A DNA stretch of 64,000 nucleotides from Prochlorococcus marinus XMU1404 (GTDB lineage Bacteria > Cyanobacteriota > Cyanobacteriia > PCC-6307 > Cyanobiaceae): positions 248,001 through 312,000 of the forward strand of contig NZ_JAAORE010000002.1 of the NCBI RefSeq assembly GCF_017696175.1, given 5' to 3'. Within the stretch, counting starts at the first letter, position 1; the number at the start of each line of letters is the position of its first letter. The notes below the pieces were generated by a model. That model had not been told where the DNA came from. It did not search any database and worked only from the letters and a program-made list of their open reading frames with translations. The position numbers were made by a program, and so were the translations under genes. Of the stretch, positions 42,782-54,526 are shown piece by piece.

Positions 42782-43372
42782 TTATTTTGTATTTATTAGT
42801 TCATTTTTTTCTTTATCATCAACAGGATCATAAAAATAAATAAAAGCAGAGGAGAATAGAATTAAACAAAATATTGACATTAGAGGTGGCAGGAAGAAAT
42901 TTAAAAATTTAAATTTGCTATCCAAACCAAATTTTACTTTTTTAGGAAAATTATTAAAAACAAAAGATTTTTTTAATCTAACTTTTGATGATTCATTTAA
43001 CTGATCAAAACAATTTATGATGTCAGACAAAAGTGGATTGCCAATCTTTAAAATTAGTGGTTTAACATCTGGCTTAGAACTCTTGAGAACAATATTATGT
43101 AAATTGAGATTGTCAGCTTTTATATCAATTAATTTAGATTCGTATAATGGGTTTTCGTTATTTATCAGAAGATTTGAATAGATATAAAAAGCATCCATAA
43201 TTAACCCTAAATGTTCAACCTTTCCTTCAATAAGCGGTTTATCAATAATGGTTAATTTCCATTGAGAAATTATTGATATTTGATCTTTATTTTCGTTATT
43301 TGATAAATCTGGCAATCCTTCTATTTCGAGACTAACTAAAGATTGATGAAATAAAATTTTATTCTGCATCAT
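42782..43372 (-). CDS. DUF4335-like cyanobacterial protein
   Basis: 196 residues from ATG at 43372 (a second ATG follows directly). A soluble N-terminal part (HQSLVSLEIEGLPDLSN) ends with one membrane helix (FFLPPLMSIFCLILFSSAFI) and a short tail. In cyanobacteria DUF4335 genes sit next to DUF3038 genes, as here: the upstream gene ends one base before it. Probably membrane-anchored; role unknown. Confidence 0.65.
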   Translation of the reverse strand: MMQNKILFHQSLVSLEIEGLPDLSNNENKDQISIISQWKLTIIDKPLIEGKVEHLGLIMDAFYIYSNLLINNENPLYESKLIDIKADNLNLHNIVLKSSKPDVKPLILKIGNPLLSDIINCFDQLNESSKVRLKKSFVFNNFPKKVKFGLDSKFKFLNFFLPPLMSIFCLILFSSAFIYFYDPVDDKEKNELINTK

Positions 43373-43373
43373 A

Positions 43374-43898
43374 TTAACAATGGAACAACAAAGTCCTTAA
43401 CTTTTGATATCCTCGATCAGAAATACAAAGGGATAAGGTAAGCAATGACTTTATAAGAATCTCATCATTCCCAGTTCGATTTAAAAGCTTTTTAACTCTC
43501 ATACTATTCGTATTAAACCTCTCATTAATTAACTCTACAAATCTATTATTAAAATCATTCCAGATTATTGAATTCATTTCAGGGTCTTCTATTGATTGAA
43601 GTATCTCTCTAATGTATGGATATAAGTATCTAGACATTTCAACAGTTATTTGAATTAAGCCATCAAATTCCTTAGATTTTATATTGTTAGTCATATGTGA
43701 TTTTCTCAATGGATTATTATTCCTCAGTTTCCAAATAGAAACTTTATTAGGGAAAACATCATTCAAATTAAGTTTATTCGATAAAGCATAAAGGGATTGT
43801 ATACCATTCAAATCTATGGTCTCTAGGATTAATAATAATAAATCAAGCTTCTCTATAGATTGCCTTGATATGTGATTCCTTTTTGATAAAACAGTAAT
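43374..43898 (-). CDS. DUF3038-like protein, probable ATT start
   Basis: The body (PNKVSIWKLRNNNPLR, then FDGLIQITVEMSRYLYPYIR) fits DUF3038. The first ATG/GTG/TTG in frame is TTG at 43811, but that start cuts off KLDLLLLILETIDLNG, the conserved N-terminal block of the family. The frame stays open upstream to a stop at 43908-43910, and the only start-like codon that keeps this block is ATT at 43896-43898, giving 174 residues. A start at 43811 would give 145 residues. The ATT start is inference; a sequence error is possible. Confidence 0.6.
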   Translation of the reverse strand: MTVLSKRNHISRQSIEKLDLLLLILETIDLNGIQSLYALSNKLNLNDVFPNKVSIWKLRNNNPLRKSHMTNNIKSKEFDGLIQITVEMSRYLYPYIREILQSIEDPEMNSIIWNDFNNRFVELINERFNTNSMRVKKLLNRTGNDEILIKSLLTLSLCISDRGYQKLRTLLFHC

Positions 43899-43934
43899 TG
43901 TTCTTTTTTACGATATCTGTTAATTATAACAGAA

Positions 43935-44135
43935 TTATTTTTCCATTTTTTTGAATAAAAAAGAATATAACTCGTCAAGTTCTTCAATAGTTAGGATTCC
44001 GTAACTCCATAATAAGATTGGTAATGGAGTTTTATTTCTTATTGATAATTTAATACCAAGTTCGATTGCTGACTCTTCTAAACCTATCTCATCCATAAGA
44101 TAAATTATCATATTTCTAACCAAATAATTATCCAT
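43935..44135 (-). CDS. DUF2949-like protein, 66 aa
   Basis: ATG at 44135. Soluble: GLEESAIELGIKLSIRNKTP, then LPILLWSYGILTIEELDEL. This is the compact cyanobacterial DUF2949 pattern, in which an SIxL.LGL helix precedes LPI.LW.YG.IsL.qL. Function unknown. It lies 5 bases downstream of the UbiH-like gene on the same strand. Confidence 0.75.
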   Translation of the reverse strand: MDNYLVRNMIIYLMDEIGLEESAIELGIKLSIRNKTPLPILLWSYGILTIEELDELYSFLFKKMEK

Positions 44136-44140
44136 GCCTA

Positions 44141-45295
44141 TTACTTAATTCTTGAATAAGTGAGAGATTTAGTCATTTGATTAAGGACTAATTTTCTTAT
44201 AAAAAGAAAATTATTTAAAAGTAAAAATGAAAATTTTCGTATTGGGGATAAAAAATGGTTTTTATTAGAGAATAGAAGTATCAAAGAGTCAGTTATAAAC
44301 ATGGTAAAGATAATATCTAAAAATCTGCTTGAAAAATACTTAAATTTGAATAAAGTCAAATGCATTTTAGTAATGGTAATGTCTTTATTAAAAAGATCAA
44401 AAATAGCATTAACATCTCTCCAACAACAATTTAGACCTTGTCCGCCCACAGGATGAAATGTATGAAATGCATCGCCAACAAGAACTATTTTTTTAAAATT
44501 AAATATTGAAAAATTAAGGGATAGTGAAACAGGAAATATATTAAGATCACCAATTATTTGATCTAACTTAAATTCATTAGGCAAGATTGTTGATAAATTA
44601 TCCATCAAAAAATTCTTATCAGAATTTAACCTTTCAATAGACTTTAATGTACTAGAAGTCCAAATTACTTGATACAAGTTTTTATCTAAAGGTAATAATG
44701 CAAGTGGCCCTTCTTTTCTAAAAATTTCATAAGCACGCTTTTCACAATTACCTCTGAGAGAAACCTTAAAAGTTAAACAGGACTGATTATAAGATTTTTT
44801 TATATTTAAAAAATCTAAGAATTTTTTATCTAGTGAGTTGGCTCCGGTTGAAAAGAATTGATAATCAAATAATATTTTTTTAAGAAGTAATTTTTGTGGC
44901 GTAATAAAAAAGATATTTTCATAATTATCAATCTCTTGAAAAAATACATTCATAAGATCTGAATGTTTAACTACCCAGCCAACATTTTTAACAGCACTTA
45001 TATCATCATCTAAATCAGAAATTGATAAGTAGGTAATCACAGAAGTTAAGCTATCTGATATTGAAATGGTATCAAAGCCAAACAAATAGGGTTCTAATTT
45101 TTCCCAAAGTCTGAATTTAGATAAGATTTTTCTTGTTGAGTGAGTAATTGCATAAGTTTTATCTTTATTAATTAAGCTATCTCTGGTTAATAAATCAGTT
45201 AAAAAAATATTGCAATCAAATTTAGAGAGTGCAATTGCAAGTAATAATCCTGTTGGACCAGAGCCAACAATTTTAAAATTGAATCTATTTTTCAT
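44141..45295 (-). CDS. UbiH-family FAD-dependent monooxygenase
   Basis: 384 residues. The N-terminal FAD motif is KIVGSGPTGLLLAIALSKFD, and the second FAD motif LVGDAFHTFHPVGGQGLNCC lies near residue 275. This fits the UbiH/Coq6 group, which hydroxylates aromatic rings in quinone synthesis. Cyanobacteria make plastoquinone without ubiquinone, so the substrate may be a PQ or carotenoid precursor. The N-terminal GxGxxG reads GSGPTG. It starts 20 bases after the next upstream minus-strand gene. Confidence 0.82.
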   Translation of the reverse strand: MKNRFNFKIVGSGPTGLLLAIALSKFDCNIFLTDLLTRDSLINKDKTYAITHSTRKILSKFRLWEKLEPYLFGFDTISISDSLTSVITYLSISDLDDDISAVKNVGWVVKHSDLMNVFFQEIDNYENIFFITPQKLLLKKILFDYQFFSTGANSLDKKFLDFLNIKKSYNQSCLTFKVSLRGNCEKRAYEIFRKEGPLALLPLDKNLYQVIWTSSTLKSIERLNSDKNFLMDNLSTILPNEFKLDQIIGDLNIFPVSLSLNFSIFNFKKIVLVGDAFHTFHPVGGQGLNCCWRDVNAIFDLFNKDITITKMHLTLFKFKYFSSRFLDIIFTMFITDSLILLFSNKNHFLSPIRKFSFLLLNNFLFIRKLVLNQMTKSLTYSRIK

Positions 45296-45314
45296 CAGAT
45301 AATATAAGTAACAT

Positions 45315-45956
45315 CTATCTATTCAAATAAATATAGCAAATTTCCTCAAATGCCGGTCTTAATAAATATGGATACTCACCCACCCATAAATTAATTTCTG
45401 GCAGCCAAGCATCGGTTAAATAAAAATCTTTTTCAAAATTGCGGTTATTCGATGTTAACAAGCATCTAATACTTGAACCCACTATTATTTGACTGTGTTT
45501 GTTTTCCATCGGGAAACTTAACTTTTCTAAATAACCATCTTCATCTTCTAGTTCAAGTACTAACCAAGTCCTTTTATTTTCAACAACTTCTAATCGACCT
45601 TGCCTATTTGATTGTTCTCTTGAACTTTCAATTTTTTCCGTTTTATAGATATCTGATACATAACCATCAAATATAGAAAAAAATTTATATTTTCTAATAT
45701 TCAAATTTTTTTTGCTTGCTTCAAGAATTGGGCCCCAGATGATATACAAAAAGAAAGCTACACATAGCAATAACCAGAAATTATTTGTTTGATCTCCAGT
45801 CGAACTAATGATTAATGAGATAAATCCTCCAATTGAAGAAATTATTACTCTTTGAAGAAGTTTTCTTGGATTACCCGAAGTGTACTTAAATTGACTTCCG
45901 GTACCAACTGCAGGAATAAGTTTTGAAATTTGTTTTGGATTAATTGGAATTAGCAT
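45315..45956 (-). CDS. conserved cyanobacterial/plastid membrane protein, 213 aa
   Basis: The N-terminal LIPAVGTGSQFKYTSGNPRK is a block shared with uncharacterised thylakoid proteins of cyanobacteria and plants. Two membrane helices follow (ISSIGGFISLIISS and FWLLLCVAFFLYIIWGPI), then a beta-rich soluble domain (TWLVLELEDEDGYLEKLSFP). It begins 1 base after dapB, on the same strand. Function unknown. Confidence 0.7.
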   Translation of the reverse strand: MLIPINPKQISKLIPAVGTGSQFKYTSGNPRKLLQRVIISSIGGFISLIISSTGDQTNNFWLLLCVAFFLYIIWGPILEASKKNLNIRKYKFFSIFDGYVSDIYKTEKIESSREQSNRQGRLEVVENKRTWLVLELEDEDGYLEKLSFPMENKHSQIIVGSSIRCLLTSNNRNFEKDFYLTDAWLPEINLWVGEYPYLLRPAFEEICYIYLNR

Positions 45957-45957
45957 T

Positions 45958-46806
45958 TTAAAAAATCAATTTTTCAAGTCCGTAAACTAAAGATTCATAA
46001 TTACCTATTTTTTTAATAGCCTGCAAAACACCTGGCATATATGCCTTTCTATCAATAGTGTCATGCTTAATTGTATAAGTTTCACCTGGAGATCCCATAA
46101 TTACTAACTGATGGGCTAATAATCCTGGTAATCTTACGGAATGTATATTAATTCCTGAATCTCTGATCCCTCCTCGCACACCCTTCAATGACTCAGACTC
46201 TTTTACTAAATTTTGATTAAAATTTTTTGGATATTCTTCAATCATTTCTGCAGTTTTTATACATGTACCACTGGGGGAATCAGCTTTTTGATTATGATGC
46301 ATCTCAATTAATTCAATATTGTCATAAAATTTTGCGGCTACAGACGCTGCCTGCTGAAGAAGAACAATGCCTACTGAAAAATTAGGAATTATTGCACAAC
46401 CAACAGAGGCTTTTTGAGCAAAAACAGACAAGTCTTTTATTTGCGAAGGAGAAAGTCCTGTAGTTCCGACCACTGGTGAAATACCATAAGCAATAGCTGA
46501 TCTGGTATTTTCATATACAGAATCAGGATGAGTAAAATCAACCAAAACTGGTTTGATATTTTTATTTCTGTAATTTTGACTAACAGAACATAAAGTTCCT
46601 TCAAAATCATTTGAAACAAAAACATCACAATTTTTTACTTTCAATAATTCAGAAATATTTGAACCATTGTTTTTTTCGTTTATGTCAATTGCTGCGACAA
46701 GTTCACAATCTTTAGAATTTAATACAGTATTAACAACTTCGCTACCCATTCTGCCTAAAGCTCCGGATACTAGTACTGGTATAGTTTTTTTTGAATTTTC
46801 AATCAT
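45958..46806 (-). CDS. dapB: 4-hydroxy-tetrahydrodipicolinate reductase
   Basis: 282 residues. The NAD(P) motif is [13 protein letters not shown], the catalytic His block [15 protein letters not shown], and VGTTGLS precedes it. It reduces HTPA to tetrahydrodipicolinate in lysine and peptidoglycan synthesis. It is divergent from chlH with a 102-base shared promoter region and heads the minus-strand group down to 43.9 kb. Confidence 0.96.
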   Translation of the reverse strand: MIENSKKTIPVLVSGALGRMGSEVVNTVLNSKDCELVAAIDINEKNNGSNISELLKVKNCDVFVSNDFEGTLCSVSQNYRNKNIKPVLVDFTHPDSVYENTRSAIAYGISPVVGTTGLSPSQIKDLSVFAQKASVGCAIIPNFSVGIVLLQQAASVAAKFYDNIELIEMHHNQKADSPSGTCIKTAEMIEEYPKNFNQNLVKESESLKGVRGGIRDSGINIHSVRLPGLLAHQLVIMGSPGETYTIKHDTIDRKAYMPGVLQAIKKIGNYESLVYGLEKLIF

Positions 46807-46908
46807 TTTTGTGAAAAAATTTTTTTTAAAGGTTGTTACACGCTATTTATATTGCACACAATAACGTCTTTTCATTCGTAGGCTGGTAGAAATACTTAAA
46901 GAAAATCA

Positions 46909-49900
46909 ATGTTTACGCAGGTCCGCTCAGCAAACCGCAGAGTATCTCCTGTTGAGGATAACAAACACAAAGTTGTAATAAAAGCAGTTTATGTTGTCCT
47001 TGAGCCACAATACCAAAATTCCTTAACGGAAGCAGCTAATTCGATAAATAAGATGAATGGGCCAATAGGTATAGACCTTAGCGGCTATCTTATTGAAGAG
47101 CTTAGAAATGAAAGTAATTTTTCCGATTTTAAAGAAGATATAGCAAATGCAGATATATTTGTTGCTTCCCTAATTTTCATCGAAGATCTTGCTCAAAAAG
47201 TTGTTGATGCAGTAACTCCATATAAAGACAACCTTAAAGCATCAATAATTTTTCCCTCTATGCCAGAGGTAATGAAATTAAATAAGTTGGGTACATTTAA
47301 TATGGCTCAACTTGGGCAATCTAAAAGTATCATTGGAGATTTAATAAAAAAGAAAAAAGAATCTGATGGAGCAAGCTTCCAAGATTCAATGTTGAAATTA
47401 TTAAATACCCTACCTTCAATACTTAAATATCTACCAGTAGAGAAGGCTCAAGATGCAAGAACATTCATTCTTAGTTTCCAGTACTGGTTAGGAGGCACCA
47501 CTGAGAACTTAAAAAACTTTTTATTAATGATTTCTGAAAAATATGCAGTTTCAGAGAATATAAAAGATCAAATTGAAGAATTCAAAATACAAGACCCAGA
47601 AACTTTCCCGGATTTAGGAATTTGGCATCCTTTAGCTCCCTGTATGTTTGAAAATCTTAAAGAATATCAAAATTGGGAAAATAACAGGAAGGATTTAAAC
47701 CCTAAAGATGATAAAACACCAACAATAGGATTAGTACTCCAAAGAAGCCATATAGTTACAGGAGATGACGCTCATTATGTCGCTGTTATTCAAGAATTAG
47801 AATACAGAGGAGCAAGAGTTCTTCCTATCTTCTGTGGCGGACTAGATTTTTCTAAACCAGTTAATGAATTCTATTATGATGCAATAAATAGAGACCAACC
47901 TATAGTAGATGGTGTTGTATCTTTGACTGGATTCGCATTGGTTGGAGGGCCAGCAAGACAAGATCATCCTAAGGCTATTGAGGCTCTCAAAAAGCTAAAC
48001 AGGCCCTATATGGTTGCACTTCCGTTAGTTTTTCAAACGACTCAGGAATGGGAAGATAGTGATCTAGGATTACACCCAGTTCAAGTAGCACTTCAAATTG
48101 CAATACCTGAACTTGATGGTGCAATTGAACCTATTATCCTCTCAGGTCGCGATGATGCTACAGGTAAGGCTCATACCCTACAGGATCGAGTTGATGTAAT
48201 CTCTGAAAGAGCAATTAAATGGTCAACTTTAAGAGTAAAGAAAAGAAAGGACAAAAAATTAGCTATTACAGTTTTTAGTTTTCCACCAGACAAAGGGAAT
48301 GTTGGAACAGCTGCATATTTAAATGTTTTCGGTTCAATTTACAGAGTACTTCTTGAGATGAAATCGAAAGGATATCAAGTAGATGATCTTCCAAGTAATT
48401 CAAAAGAATTAATGGAAAAAGTAATAAACAACCCAGAAGCAATGGATGGTTCTCCAGAATTAAATATTGCTCATAAGATGTCAGTAAAAGAATACGAAGA
48501 ATACACTCCATATTCACAAAGACTTGAAGAGAATTGGGGTAAGCCACCCGGAAACCTAAATAGTGACGGACAGAATCTTCTAATTTACGGAAAACATTTT
48601 GGAAACGTTTTCATAGGAGTTCAACCTACATTTGGTTATGAAGGTGATCCGATGAGATTACTTTATTCAAGAAGTGCTAGTCCTCATCATGGTTTTGCGG
48701 CCTACTATACTTATGTAGAAAAAATCTGGGAAGCTGATGCCGTTCTTCATTTTGGAACTCACGGCTCACTTGAATTTATGCCTGGCAAACAAATGGGCAT
48801 GAGTGAAACATGCTACCCAGATTCTCTCATTGGATCATTGCCTAATTTGTATTACTATGCCGCGAATAATCCTTCTGAAGCAACAATTGCAAAACGAAGA
48901 GGGTATGCTTCAACTATTAGCTATTTAACTCCTCCAGCAGAAAATGCAGGACTTTATAAAGGACTTAAAGAACTAAGTGAGCTTGTTGGCTCTTATCAAC
49001 AACTAAGAGAAAATAGTAGAGGTATTCAAATTGTAAATGCAATAGTTGAGACTTCTAAGCAATGTAACCTTGATAAAGATGTTGAGCTGCCCTTAAAAGA
49101 TATAGAAGAACTTTCCTTAGATGAAAGAGATTTATTTGTTGGTAATGTCTACAAACAGTTGATGGAAATTGAAAGTAGATTATTACCTTGCGGTCTTCAT
49201 ACTATTGGAGAAGCTCCAACTGCAGAAGAAGCTGTAGCAACACTCGTAAATATTGCATCTTTAGAAAGAGAACAAGAGGGATTAAGATCTCTTCCTGGAC
49301 TACTTGCAGAATCGATAGGTCTGACTATTGACCAAATTTACGATGGTAATAATAAAGGTGAACTCAAATTTGTAGAGTTAAATGAAAAAATCATAAAGAC
49401 AGCTAGAGAGTCGATATTTGCCATGGTCAACTCTTTAAAAATTGTTAATGGAAGAGTTTATTTAGAAAAATCACTTCTTTCCAAACTTTTTGACTTACTT
49501 AAAGTGTTTGGTTTTAATTTACCTACCCCTTGGCTAAGAATTTGTAGAGTGAATGGATTTAATGAAGTTAACCAGAAAGAATTAAATAAATTATTTGATT
49601 ACTTACTTTTCTGTTTGGAACAAGTCTGCGCAGACAAAGAGATGGATAGCCTGATTAAAGCGTTAGATGGAAATTATGTTTTACCTGGACCGGGTGGAGA
49701 TCCCATAAGAAATCCAGGTGTTTTACCAAGTGGTAAAAATATCCATGCACTTGATCCTCAATCAATCCCAACTACAGCAGCAGTAGCAGCAGCAAAATCT
49801 GTAGTTGACAAACTAATTGAAAGACAAAAGGAAGAACAGGGGACTTGGCCTGAAACAATTGCTTGCGTATTGTGGGGTACCGACAACATTAAAACTTATG

Positions 49901-50919
49901 GAGAATCTCTTGCACAAATCTTGTGGTTTGTAGGGGTAAAACCTAAACCAGATTCCGTTGGAAGAATCAACAAATTAGAATTAATTCCATTAGAAGAATT
50001 AGGAAGACCAAGAATAGATGTAGTAGTTAACTGTTCTGGGGTATTTAGAGATCTATTTATAAATCAAATGGCATTAATAGATCAGGCAGTTAAACTAGCT
50101 GCTGAGGCTGATGAGCCTTTGGAGTCAAATTTTGTAAGGAAACATTCATTAGAACAAGCAGAAAAAGAGGGGACTTCAATCAGAGAAGCTTCTGCAAGAG
50201 TATTTTCTAATGCAAGTGGTAGCTACAGTTCGAATGTTAATTTAGCTGTAGAAAATTCAACTTGGGAGGAAGAAAATGAATTACAAGAAATGTATTTATC
50301 TCGCAAGACATACGCATTCAATGCTGATAATCCAGGGGAGATGAATCAAAAAAGAGAAGTATTTGAATCAGTTATGAAAACAGCTGATGTTACATTCCAA
50401 AACCTTGACTCATCAGAAATTTCTCTAACGGACGTAAGTCATTATTTTGATTCAGATCCAACTAAATTAATTAAAACATTAAGAGATGACGGTAAAGAAC
50501 CAAGTAGCTACATAGCAGACACTACCACTTCTAATGCTCAAGTTAGAACTCTTGGAGAGACTATAAGATTAGATTCAAGAACAAAACTATTAAATCCTAA
50601 GTGGTATGAAGGTATGCTTAAATCTGGTTATGAGGGAGTAAGAGAGCTTTCTAACAGACTTAATTACACCCTTGGTTGGAGTGCAACAAGTGGTCAAGTA
50701 GATAATTTTGTATATGAAGAAACTAATGAAACATTCATAAACGACGAAGAGATGAGGAAAAGACTAATGGATTTAAATCCCAATAGTTTTAGAAGAATAG
50801 TAGGGACTTTGCTAGAAGTTAATGGCCGAGGATATTGGGAAACTTCTGACGAAAATATAGAACAGTTGAAAGAACTTTACCAAGAAGTAGAGGATAAAAT
50901 TGAGGGAGTTAAAGAATAA
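46909..50919 (+). CDS. chlH: magnesium chelatase subunit H
   Basis: 1336 residues, full-length ChlH. Conserved CobN/ChlH segments are [40 protein letters not shown] and [15 protein letters not shown]. It binds protoporphyrin IX and, with ChlD and ChlI, inserts Mg, the first committed step to chlorophyll. It is transcribed alone from the region shared with dapB and converges on folP. Confidence 0.98.
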   Translation: MFTQVRSANRRVSPVEDNKHKVVIKAVYVVLEPQYQNSLTEAANSINKMNGPIGIDLSGYLIEELRNESNFSDFKEDIANADIFVASLIFIEDLAQKVVDAVTPYKDNLKASIIFPSMPEVMKLNKLGTFNMAQLGQSKSIIGDLIKKKKESDGASFQDSMLKLLNTLPSILKYLPVEKAQDARTFILSFQYWLGGTTENLKNFLLMISEKYAVSENIKDQIEEFKIQDPETFPDLGIWHPLAPCMFENLKEYQNWENNRKDLNPKDDKTPTIGLVLQRSHIVTGDDAHYVAVIQELEYRGARVLPIFCGGLDFSKPVNEFYYDAINRDQPIVDGVVSLTGFALVGGPARQDHPKAIEALKKLNRPYMVALPLVFQTTQEWEDSDLGLHPVQVALQIAIPELDGAIEPIILSGRDDATGKAHTLQDRVDVISERAIKWSTLRVKKRKDKKLAITVFSFPPDKGNVGTAAYLNVFGSIYRVLLEMKSKGYQVDDLPSNSKELMEKVINNPEAMDGSPELNIAHKMSVKEYEEYTPYSQRLEENWGKPPGNLNSDGQNLLIYGKHFGNVFIGVQPTFGYEGDPMRLLYSRSASPHHGFAAYYTYVEKIWEADAVLHFGTHGSLEFMPGKQMGMSETCYPDSLIGSLPNLYYYAANNPSEATIAKRRGYASTISYLTPPAENAGLYKGLKELSELVGSYQQLRENSRGIQIVNAIVETSKQCNLDKDVELPLKDIEELSLDERDLFVGNVYKQLMEIESRLLPCGLHTIGEAPTAEEAVATLVNIASLEREQEGLRSLPGLLAESIGLTIDQIYDGNNKGELKFVELNEKIIKTARESIFAMVNSLKIVNGRVYLEKSLLSKLFDLLKVFGFNLPTPWLRICRVNGFNEVNQKELNKLFDYLLFCLEQVCADKEMDSLIKALDGNYVLPGPGGDPIRNPGVLPSGKNIHALDPQSIPTTAAVAAAKSVVDKLIERQKEEQGTWPETIACVLWGTDNIKTYGESLAQILWFVGVKPKPDSVGRINKLELIPLEELGRPRIDVVVNCSGVFRDLFINQMALIDQAVKLAAEADEPLESNFVRKHSLEQAEKEGTSIREASARVFSNASGSYSSNVNLAVENSTWEEENELQEMYLSRKTYAFNADNPGEMNQKREVFESVMKTADVTFQNLDSSEISLTDVSHYFDSDPTKLIKTLRDDGKEPSSYIADTTTSNAQVRTLGETIRLDSRTKLLNPKWYEGMLKSGYEGVRELSNRLNYTLGWSATSGQVDNFVYEETNETFINDEEMRKRLMDLNPNSFRRIVGTLLEVNGRGYWETSDENIEQLKELYQEVEDKIEGVKE

Positions 50920-50928
50920 TAATCTCTT

Positions 50929-51783
50929 TTATTTTCTGTAAATCCTGTCAGCAATTTTAAGAATTTGAGAATTCATTTTTACATTATGAACTCTCACAAT
51001 ATCAATATTAAAATGAGAGCAAAGACAACTTATTGCTAATGTACCAATGTCTCTTTCTTTAGGATTTACTTCATTTAAAATTTCCCCTATAAATCTTTTT
51101 CTTGATGCTCCAATTAAGATTGGTAAATTTAGGTCTTGAAATTTATCCAAGTTTTTAAGAATTTCTAGGTTTTGATTTAAATCTTTGGAAAAACCAATTC
51201 CCGGATCAATAATTATATTTGTTTGAGATATATTTTTCTCTAAAGCATTCTTAATCAAGTTCTCAAGGGAGCACTTAACTTCACTCAATAAATTCTCATA
51301 TTTAGAAAGTTCGTTCATATTTTGACTATTTCCACGACTATGAGTTATGACGAATGGACAGTTAAATTTTGCGACAACATCCAAAATTTCTCTGTCTCTT
51401 CTTCCACCAGTTATATCATTTATCCAATTAGCTCCATTTAGAAGTGCTTCGTAAGCTACCTCAGAATTAAAAGTATCAATTGAAATTAAAACATCTGGAT
51501 ATTCAGATTTTATTAATTTAAGATATGGGATCAATCTTTTTATTTCTATATTGGATCCAACTTCTTCAGCTCCGGGCCTCGTGCTCTGGGCACCAAGATC
51601 TATTACATCAACACCATCACACAAAAAATGATTAACTTGATCTAAAACTTTTTTTGTTGAATTTAAATCTCCACCATCACTAAATGAATCAGGAGTTAAA
51701 TTAATAACCCCCATAATTGAAGTTTTTTGTCTCCAGCCTTTTGGCCATGGATTTATCTTATTGATAATTTGCAATTCTCGCAA
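50929..51783 (-). CDS. folP: dihydropteroate synthase
   Basis: 284 residues. The pterin/phosphate loop is [34 protein letters not shown] and INDITGGR follow; GASRKRFIG lies near the C-terminus. It joins p-aminobenzoate to the pterin in folate synthesis. The start is TTG at 51783 (or TTG at 51774), inside the last 26 bases of tpiA, so the two are coupled. Confidence 0.95.
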   Translation of the reverse strand: MRELQIINKINPWPKGWRQKTSIMGVINLTPDSFSDGGDLNSTKKVLDQVNHFLCDGVDVIDLGAQSTRPGAEEVGSNIEIKRLIPYLKLIKSEYPDVLISIDTFNSEVAYEALLNGANWINDITGGRRDREILDVVAKFNCPFVITHSRGNSQNMNELSKYENLLSEVKCSLENLIKNALEKNISQTNIIIDPGIGFSKDLNQNLEILKNLDKFQDLNLPILIGASRKRFIGEILNEVNPKERDIGTLAISCLCSHFNIDIVRVHNVKMNSQILKIADRIYRK

Positions 51784-52483
51784 AATTATTTGGATCTAAT
51801 GAAGCTCCTCCAACTAAAACTCCATCTATATCACTCATCGACATAATTTCGTCTATATTATTAGGCTTAACTGATCCTCCATATTGAATAATCACATCAT
51901 CAAAACCTATTAATTTTCGAATCAAAGAACATATTTTATTAGCATCTTTAGCTTCACATGTTTTACCTGTACCAATAGCCCAAATTGGTTCATAAGCAAC
52001 TATGAGATTTGCTGGATCTGTATTTTCTAAACCTTGTTCAACCTGTCTAGTAATAACTCTATCTGCTTCTCCTCTCTCTCTTTGTTCTAATGATTCCCCA
52101 ACACAAACTATTGGAGTAAGTCCACTAGATTGAGCAAAAACTGCTCTTTTATTAATTTGTTCATCACTTTCGCTAAAGTATTTCCTGGGTTCACTATGAC
52201 CAACTATTGCATATGAGACTCCATGCTCAAGAAGCATTTTTGGAGATATTTCAGCTGTAAATGCTCCTTCATCTTCCCAATGAATATTTTGACTAGCAAT
52301 ATCTAAATAATCAAAATCAGAGTGGTTAGAAAAAGTTGAAATAGCTGTAAAGGGTGGGGCAATAATAATTTTGCGATCATCCCTCAAATTTTTTATTAAA
52401 GGTATAAATTCCTCCAAATAAGACTTAGCTTCAGCACAAGTCATATGCATTTTCCAATTACCAGCAATAACAGATTTTCTCAA
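51758..52483 (-). CDS. tpiA: triosephosphate isomerase
   Basis: 241 residues from TTG at 52483, chosen because the family starts directly with [18 protein letters not shown] and a GGAG ribosome-binding site lies 9 bases upstream. A start at 52543 would add 20 residues and overlap the S4 gene. Catalytic residues are seen: Lys in GNWKMH, His in [11 protein letters not shown], and Glu in [16 protein letters not shown]. It serves the Calvin cycle and glycolysis. Confidence 0.96.
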   Translation of the reverse strand: MRKSVIAGNWKMHMTCAEAKSYLEEFIPLIKNLRDDRKIIIAPPFTAISTFSNHSDFDYLDIASQNIHWEDEGAFTAEISPKMLLEHGVSYAIVGHSEPRKYFSESDEQINKRAVFAQSSGLTPIVCVGESLEQRERGEADRVITRQVEQGLENTDPANLIVAYEPIWAIGTGKTCEAKDANKICSLIRKLIGFDDVIIQYGGSVKPNNIDEIMSMSDIDGVLVGGASLDPNNFARIANYQ

Positions 52484-52535
52484 AATACTATCTCCAAGAA
52501 AATCATAATAATATAAACTGAGCTGAATAAACCAA

Positions 52536-52712
52536 CTATTCAAAAATTAATTCATTTTTTAGAAACATAACTTTATCTCCCTTATTTAATTTTCTTCCTC
52601 TCCTATTTTCAATTTCTCCATTAACTTTTACAGAACCGGATTTAATCAAAATTTTTGCCTCTCCACCAGAAGATACCATTTTTTTCCATTTTAAGAATTG
52701 ATCTAATTTCAT
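52536..52712 (-). CDS. S4-domain RNA-binding protein, 58 aa
   Basis: ATG at 52712, stop at 52536-52538. [20 protein letters not shown], then [20 protein letters not shown] and KLNKGDKV, is a complete S4 fold of the YaaA/YbcJ type: short helices, then the RNA-binding [13 protein letters not shown] hairpin. These proteins bind structured RNA, often on ribosomes. It is the first gene of the S4-tpiA-folP group. Confidence 0.85.
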   Translation of the reverse strand: MKLDQFLKWKKMVSSGGEAKILIKSGSVKVNGEIENRRGRKLNKGDKVMFLKNELIFE

Positions 52713-52769
52713 TGTTTTGCATACCCTAAGATATTGATAAAGTAGGATAAATAATAAATATATAATATC

Positions 52770-54476
52770 TTGAGATTAATACCATCATTCAGACCATATT
52801 TTAATAGGTTTATAAAGGGCTTTATATGCATGCTTGTATACGTAGCTTGTTGGCCTTTGTTAGCTTATTTAGCTGGAAACTTGATACCAGCAATTGGATC
52901 CGGTGATCTTTCAAAAGTTTCTAGCATAATAATTAAGTCATTATTAGTATTTTTAATTCAAAAAACTGCTCAATTTGGACAGGATGTTTTCATAGCAAAA
53001 CCATCTTTAGAAATTAGTGAAGTAATGAGAGGAAACTTATTTAGCAAAATTCAAAAAATAGATATGAATTCTGTTAAAAAGATATCAGCAGGAGATATCA
53101 CTTATAGGCTTACTGAAGATGCAGATAGAGTTAGCGAAGTTATCTATAAAACAGCTCAAGATACAATTCCATGTACCTTACAATTATTAGCAGTAATAAT
53201 ATATATGTTTTATTTAGATTGGTCACTCACATTATCAACTTTTTTATTGGCACCATTGATCATACTTTCAGTTAATAGTTTTGGGAGAAGAGTTTTATTA
53301 GCTTCTGAAAAGAGTCAAGAATCAACAAGTAACTTAGCAGGTTTAATTGGAGAATCTATAAATGGGATGTCTACAATAAGAGCATTTGCTGCCGAAAATT
53401 GGATTGAGAATAGATTTTATAAAAGATTAAGTGCTAATAAAAAAGCAAAATATAAAACTTTAAAAATACTTGCATTTCAACATCCAGTTGTAGGTTTTGT
53501 AGAAGCATTCGGAATATTAGCAATATTAGGTTTAGGAGCTGCAAGAATTAACCTAGGCCTTCTAACAAGTGAAGGATTTAGTAGTTTTTTTGCAGCAATA
53601 TTGATGCTTATTGATCCAATAAGCCATGTAAGTACAAATTTTAATGACTATAAACAAGCAGAAGCATCAATAAAAAGATTAAAAAATATAAATCTAGAAC
53701 CAATGGAAGATGAAAAAGAAAATTTAACAAGGATATCTAAGATAGAAGGCAAAATAAGTTTCAAGAAAGTTAATTTTGAATATAAAAAAGATAATCAAGT
53801 TCTTAAAAATATAAATTTGGAAATTAAAAAAGGGGAAGTAACAGCTTTCGTAGGAGCTTCAGGGGCTGGTAAAAGCACATTGATGGCCTTAATATTAAAA
53901 TTCATATCTCCAAATAATGGAGATATTTTTATTGATGATAAAAATCTTAAATTATTAAATACAAAAGATATAAGAAAAAATATTGCACTAGTGCAACAAC
54001 AGCCTTTTTTATTTTCAGGGAAAATTATTGATGTAATAAGAATGGGAAGGAGATTTACCAAAGAGGAAGTTATAGAATCAGCAAAAAAAGCAAATGCTCA
54101 TGACTTCATTCAAAATCTTCCCGAAAAATATGAGACTAAGATAACTGAAAGGGGATCAAATTTCTCTGGAGGTCAGATCCAGAGGATAGCGATTGCAAGA
54201 GCAATACTAGGGAATCCATCCATTCTTCTTTTAGATGAGGCTACAAGTGCATTAGATGCAGAGTCAGAGTCAGAAGTTCAAGAAGGTCTAAATAGAGCGA
54301 TGAAAAACAGGACTGTTATTGTAATTGCTCATAGATTATCAACTACTCAAGAAGCTGATAAAATAATTGTCCTAGATAAGGGAGAAATTATCGAGGTTGG
54401 AAAACATATTGATTTGGTAAATAAGGAAGGAATTTACAAAGAATTATGTGAAAAACAATTAATTAAGAAAATATAA
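52770..54476 (+). CDS. MsbA-like ABC exporter (half-transporter)
   Basis: 568 residues, TTG start at 52770. An N-terminal membrane domain with about six helices (to about residue 300) is fused to an ATPase: Walker A GASGAGKST, signature FSGGQIQRIA, Walker B ILLLDEATSALD, H-loop VIAHRLST. It works as a homodimer exporting lipids or small hydrophobic compounds; the substrate is not clear from the sequence. It is divergent from the S4 gene. Confidence 0.9.
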   Translation: MRLIPSFRPYFNRFIKGFICMLVYVACWPLLAYLAGNLIPAIGSGDLSKVSSIIIKSLLVFLIQKTAQFGQDVFIAKPSLEISEVMRGNLFSKIQKIDMNSVKKISAGDITYRLTEDADRVSEVIYKTAQDTIPCTLQLLAVIIYMFYLDWSLTLSTFLLAPLIILSVNSFGRRVLLASEKSQESTSNLAGLIGESINGMSTIRAFAAENWIENRFYKRLSANKKAKYKTLKILAFQHPVVGFVEAFGILAILGLGAARINLGLLTSEGFSSFFAAILMLIDPISHVSTNFNDYKQAEASIKRLKNINLEPMEDEKENLTRISKIEGKISFKKVNFEYKKDNQVLKNINLEIKKGEVTAFVGASGAGKSTLMALILKFISPNNGDIFIDDKNLKLLNTKDIRKNIALVQQQPFLFSGKIIDVIRMGRRFTKEEVIESAKKANAHDFIQNLPEKYETKITERGSNFSGGQIQRIAIARAILGNPSILLLDEATSALDAESESEVQEGLNRAMKNRTVIVIAHRLSTTQEADKIIVLDKGEIIEVGKHIDLVNKEGIYKELCEKQLIKKI

Positions 54477-54526
54477 TCAATTTAATTATTTATTTGTTTA
54501 TTTAAAAGCTAAATCAATCATTGAAA

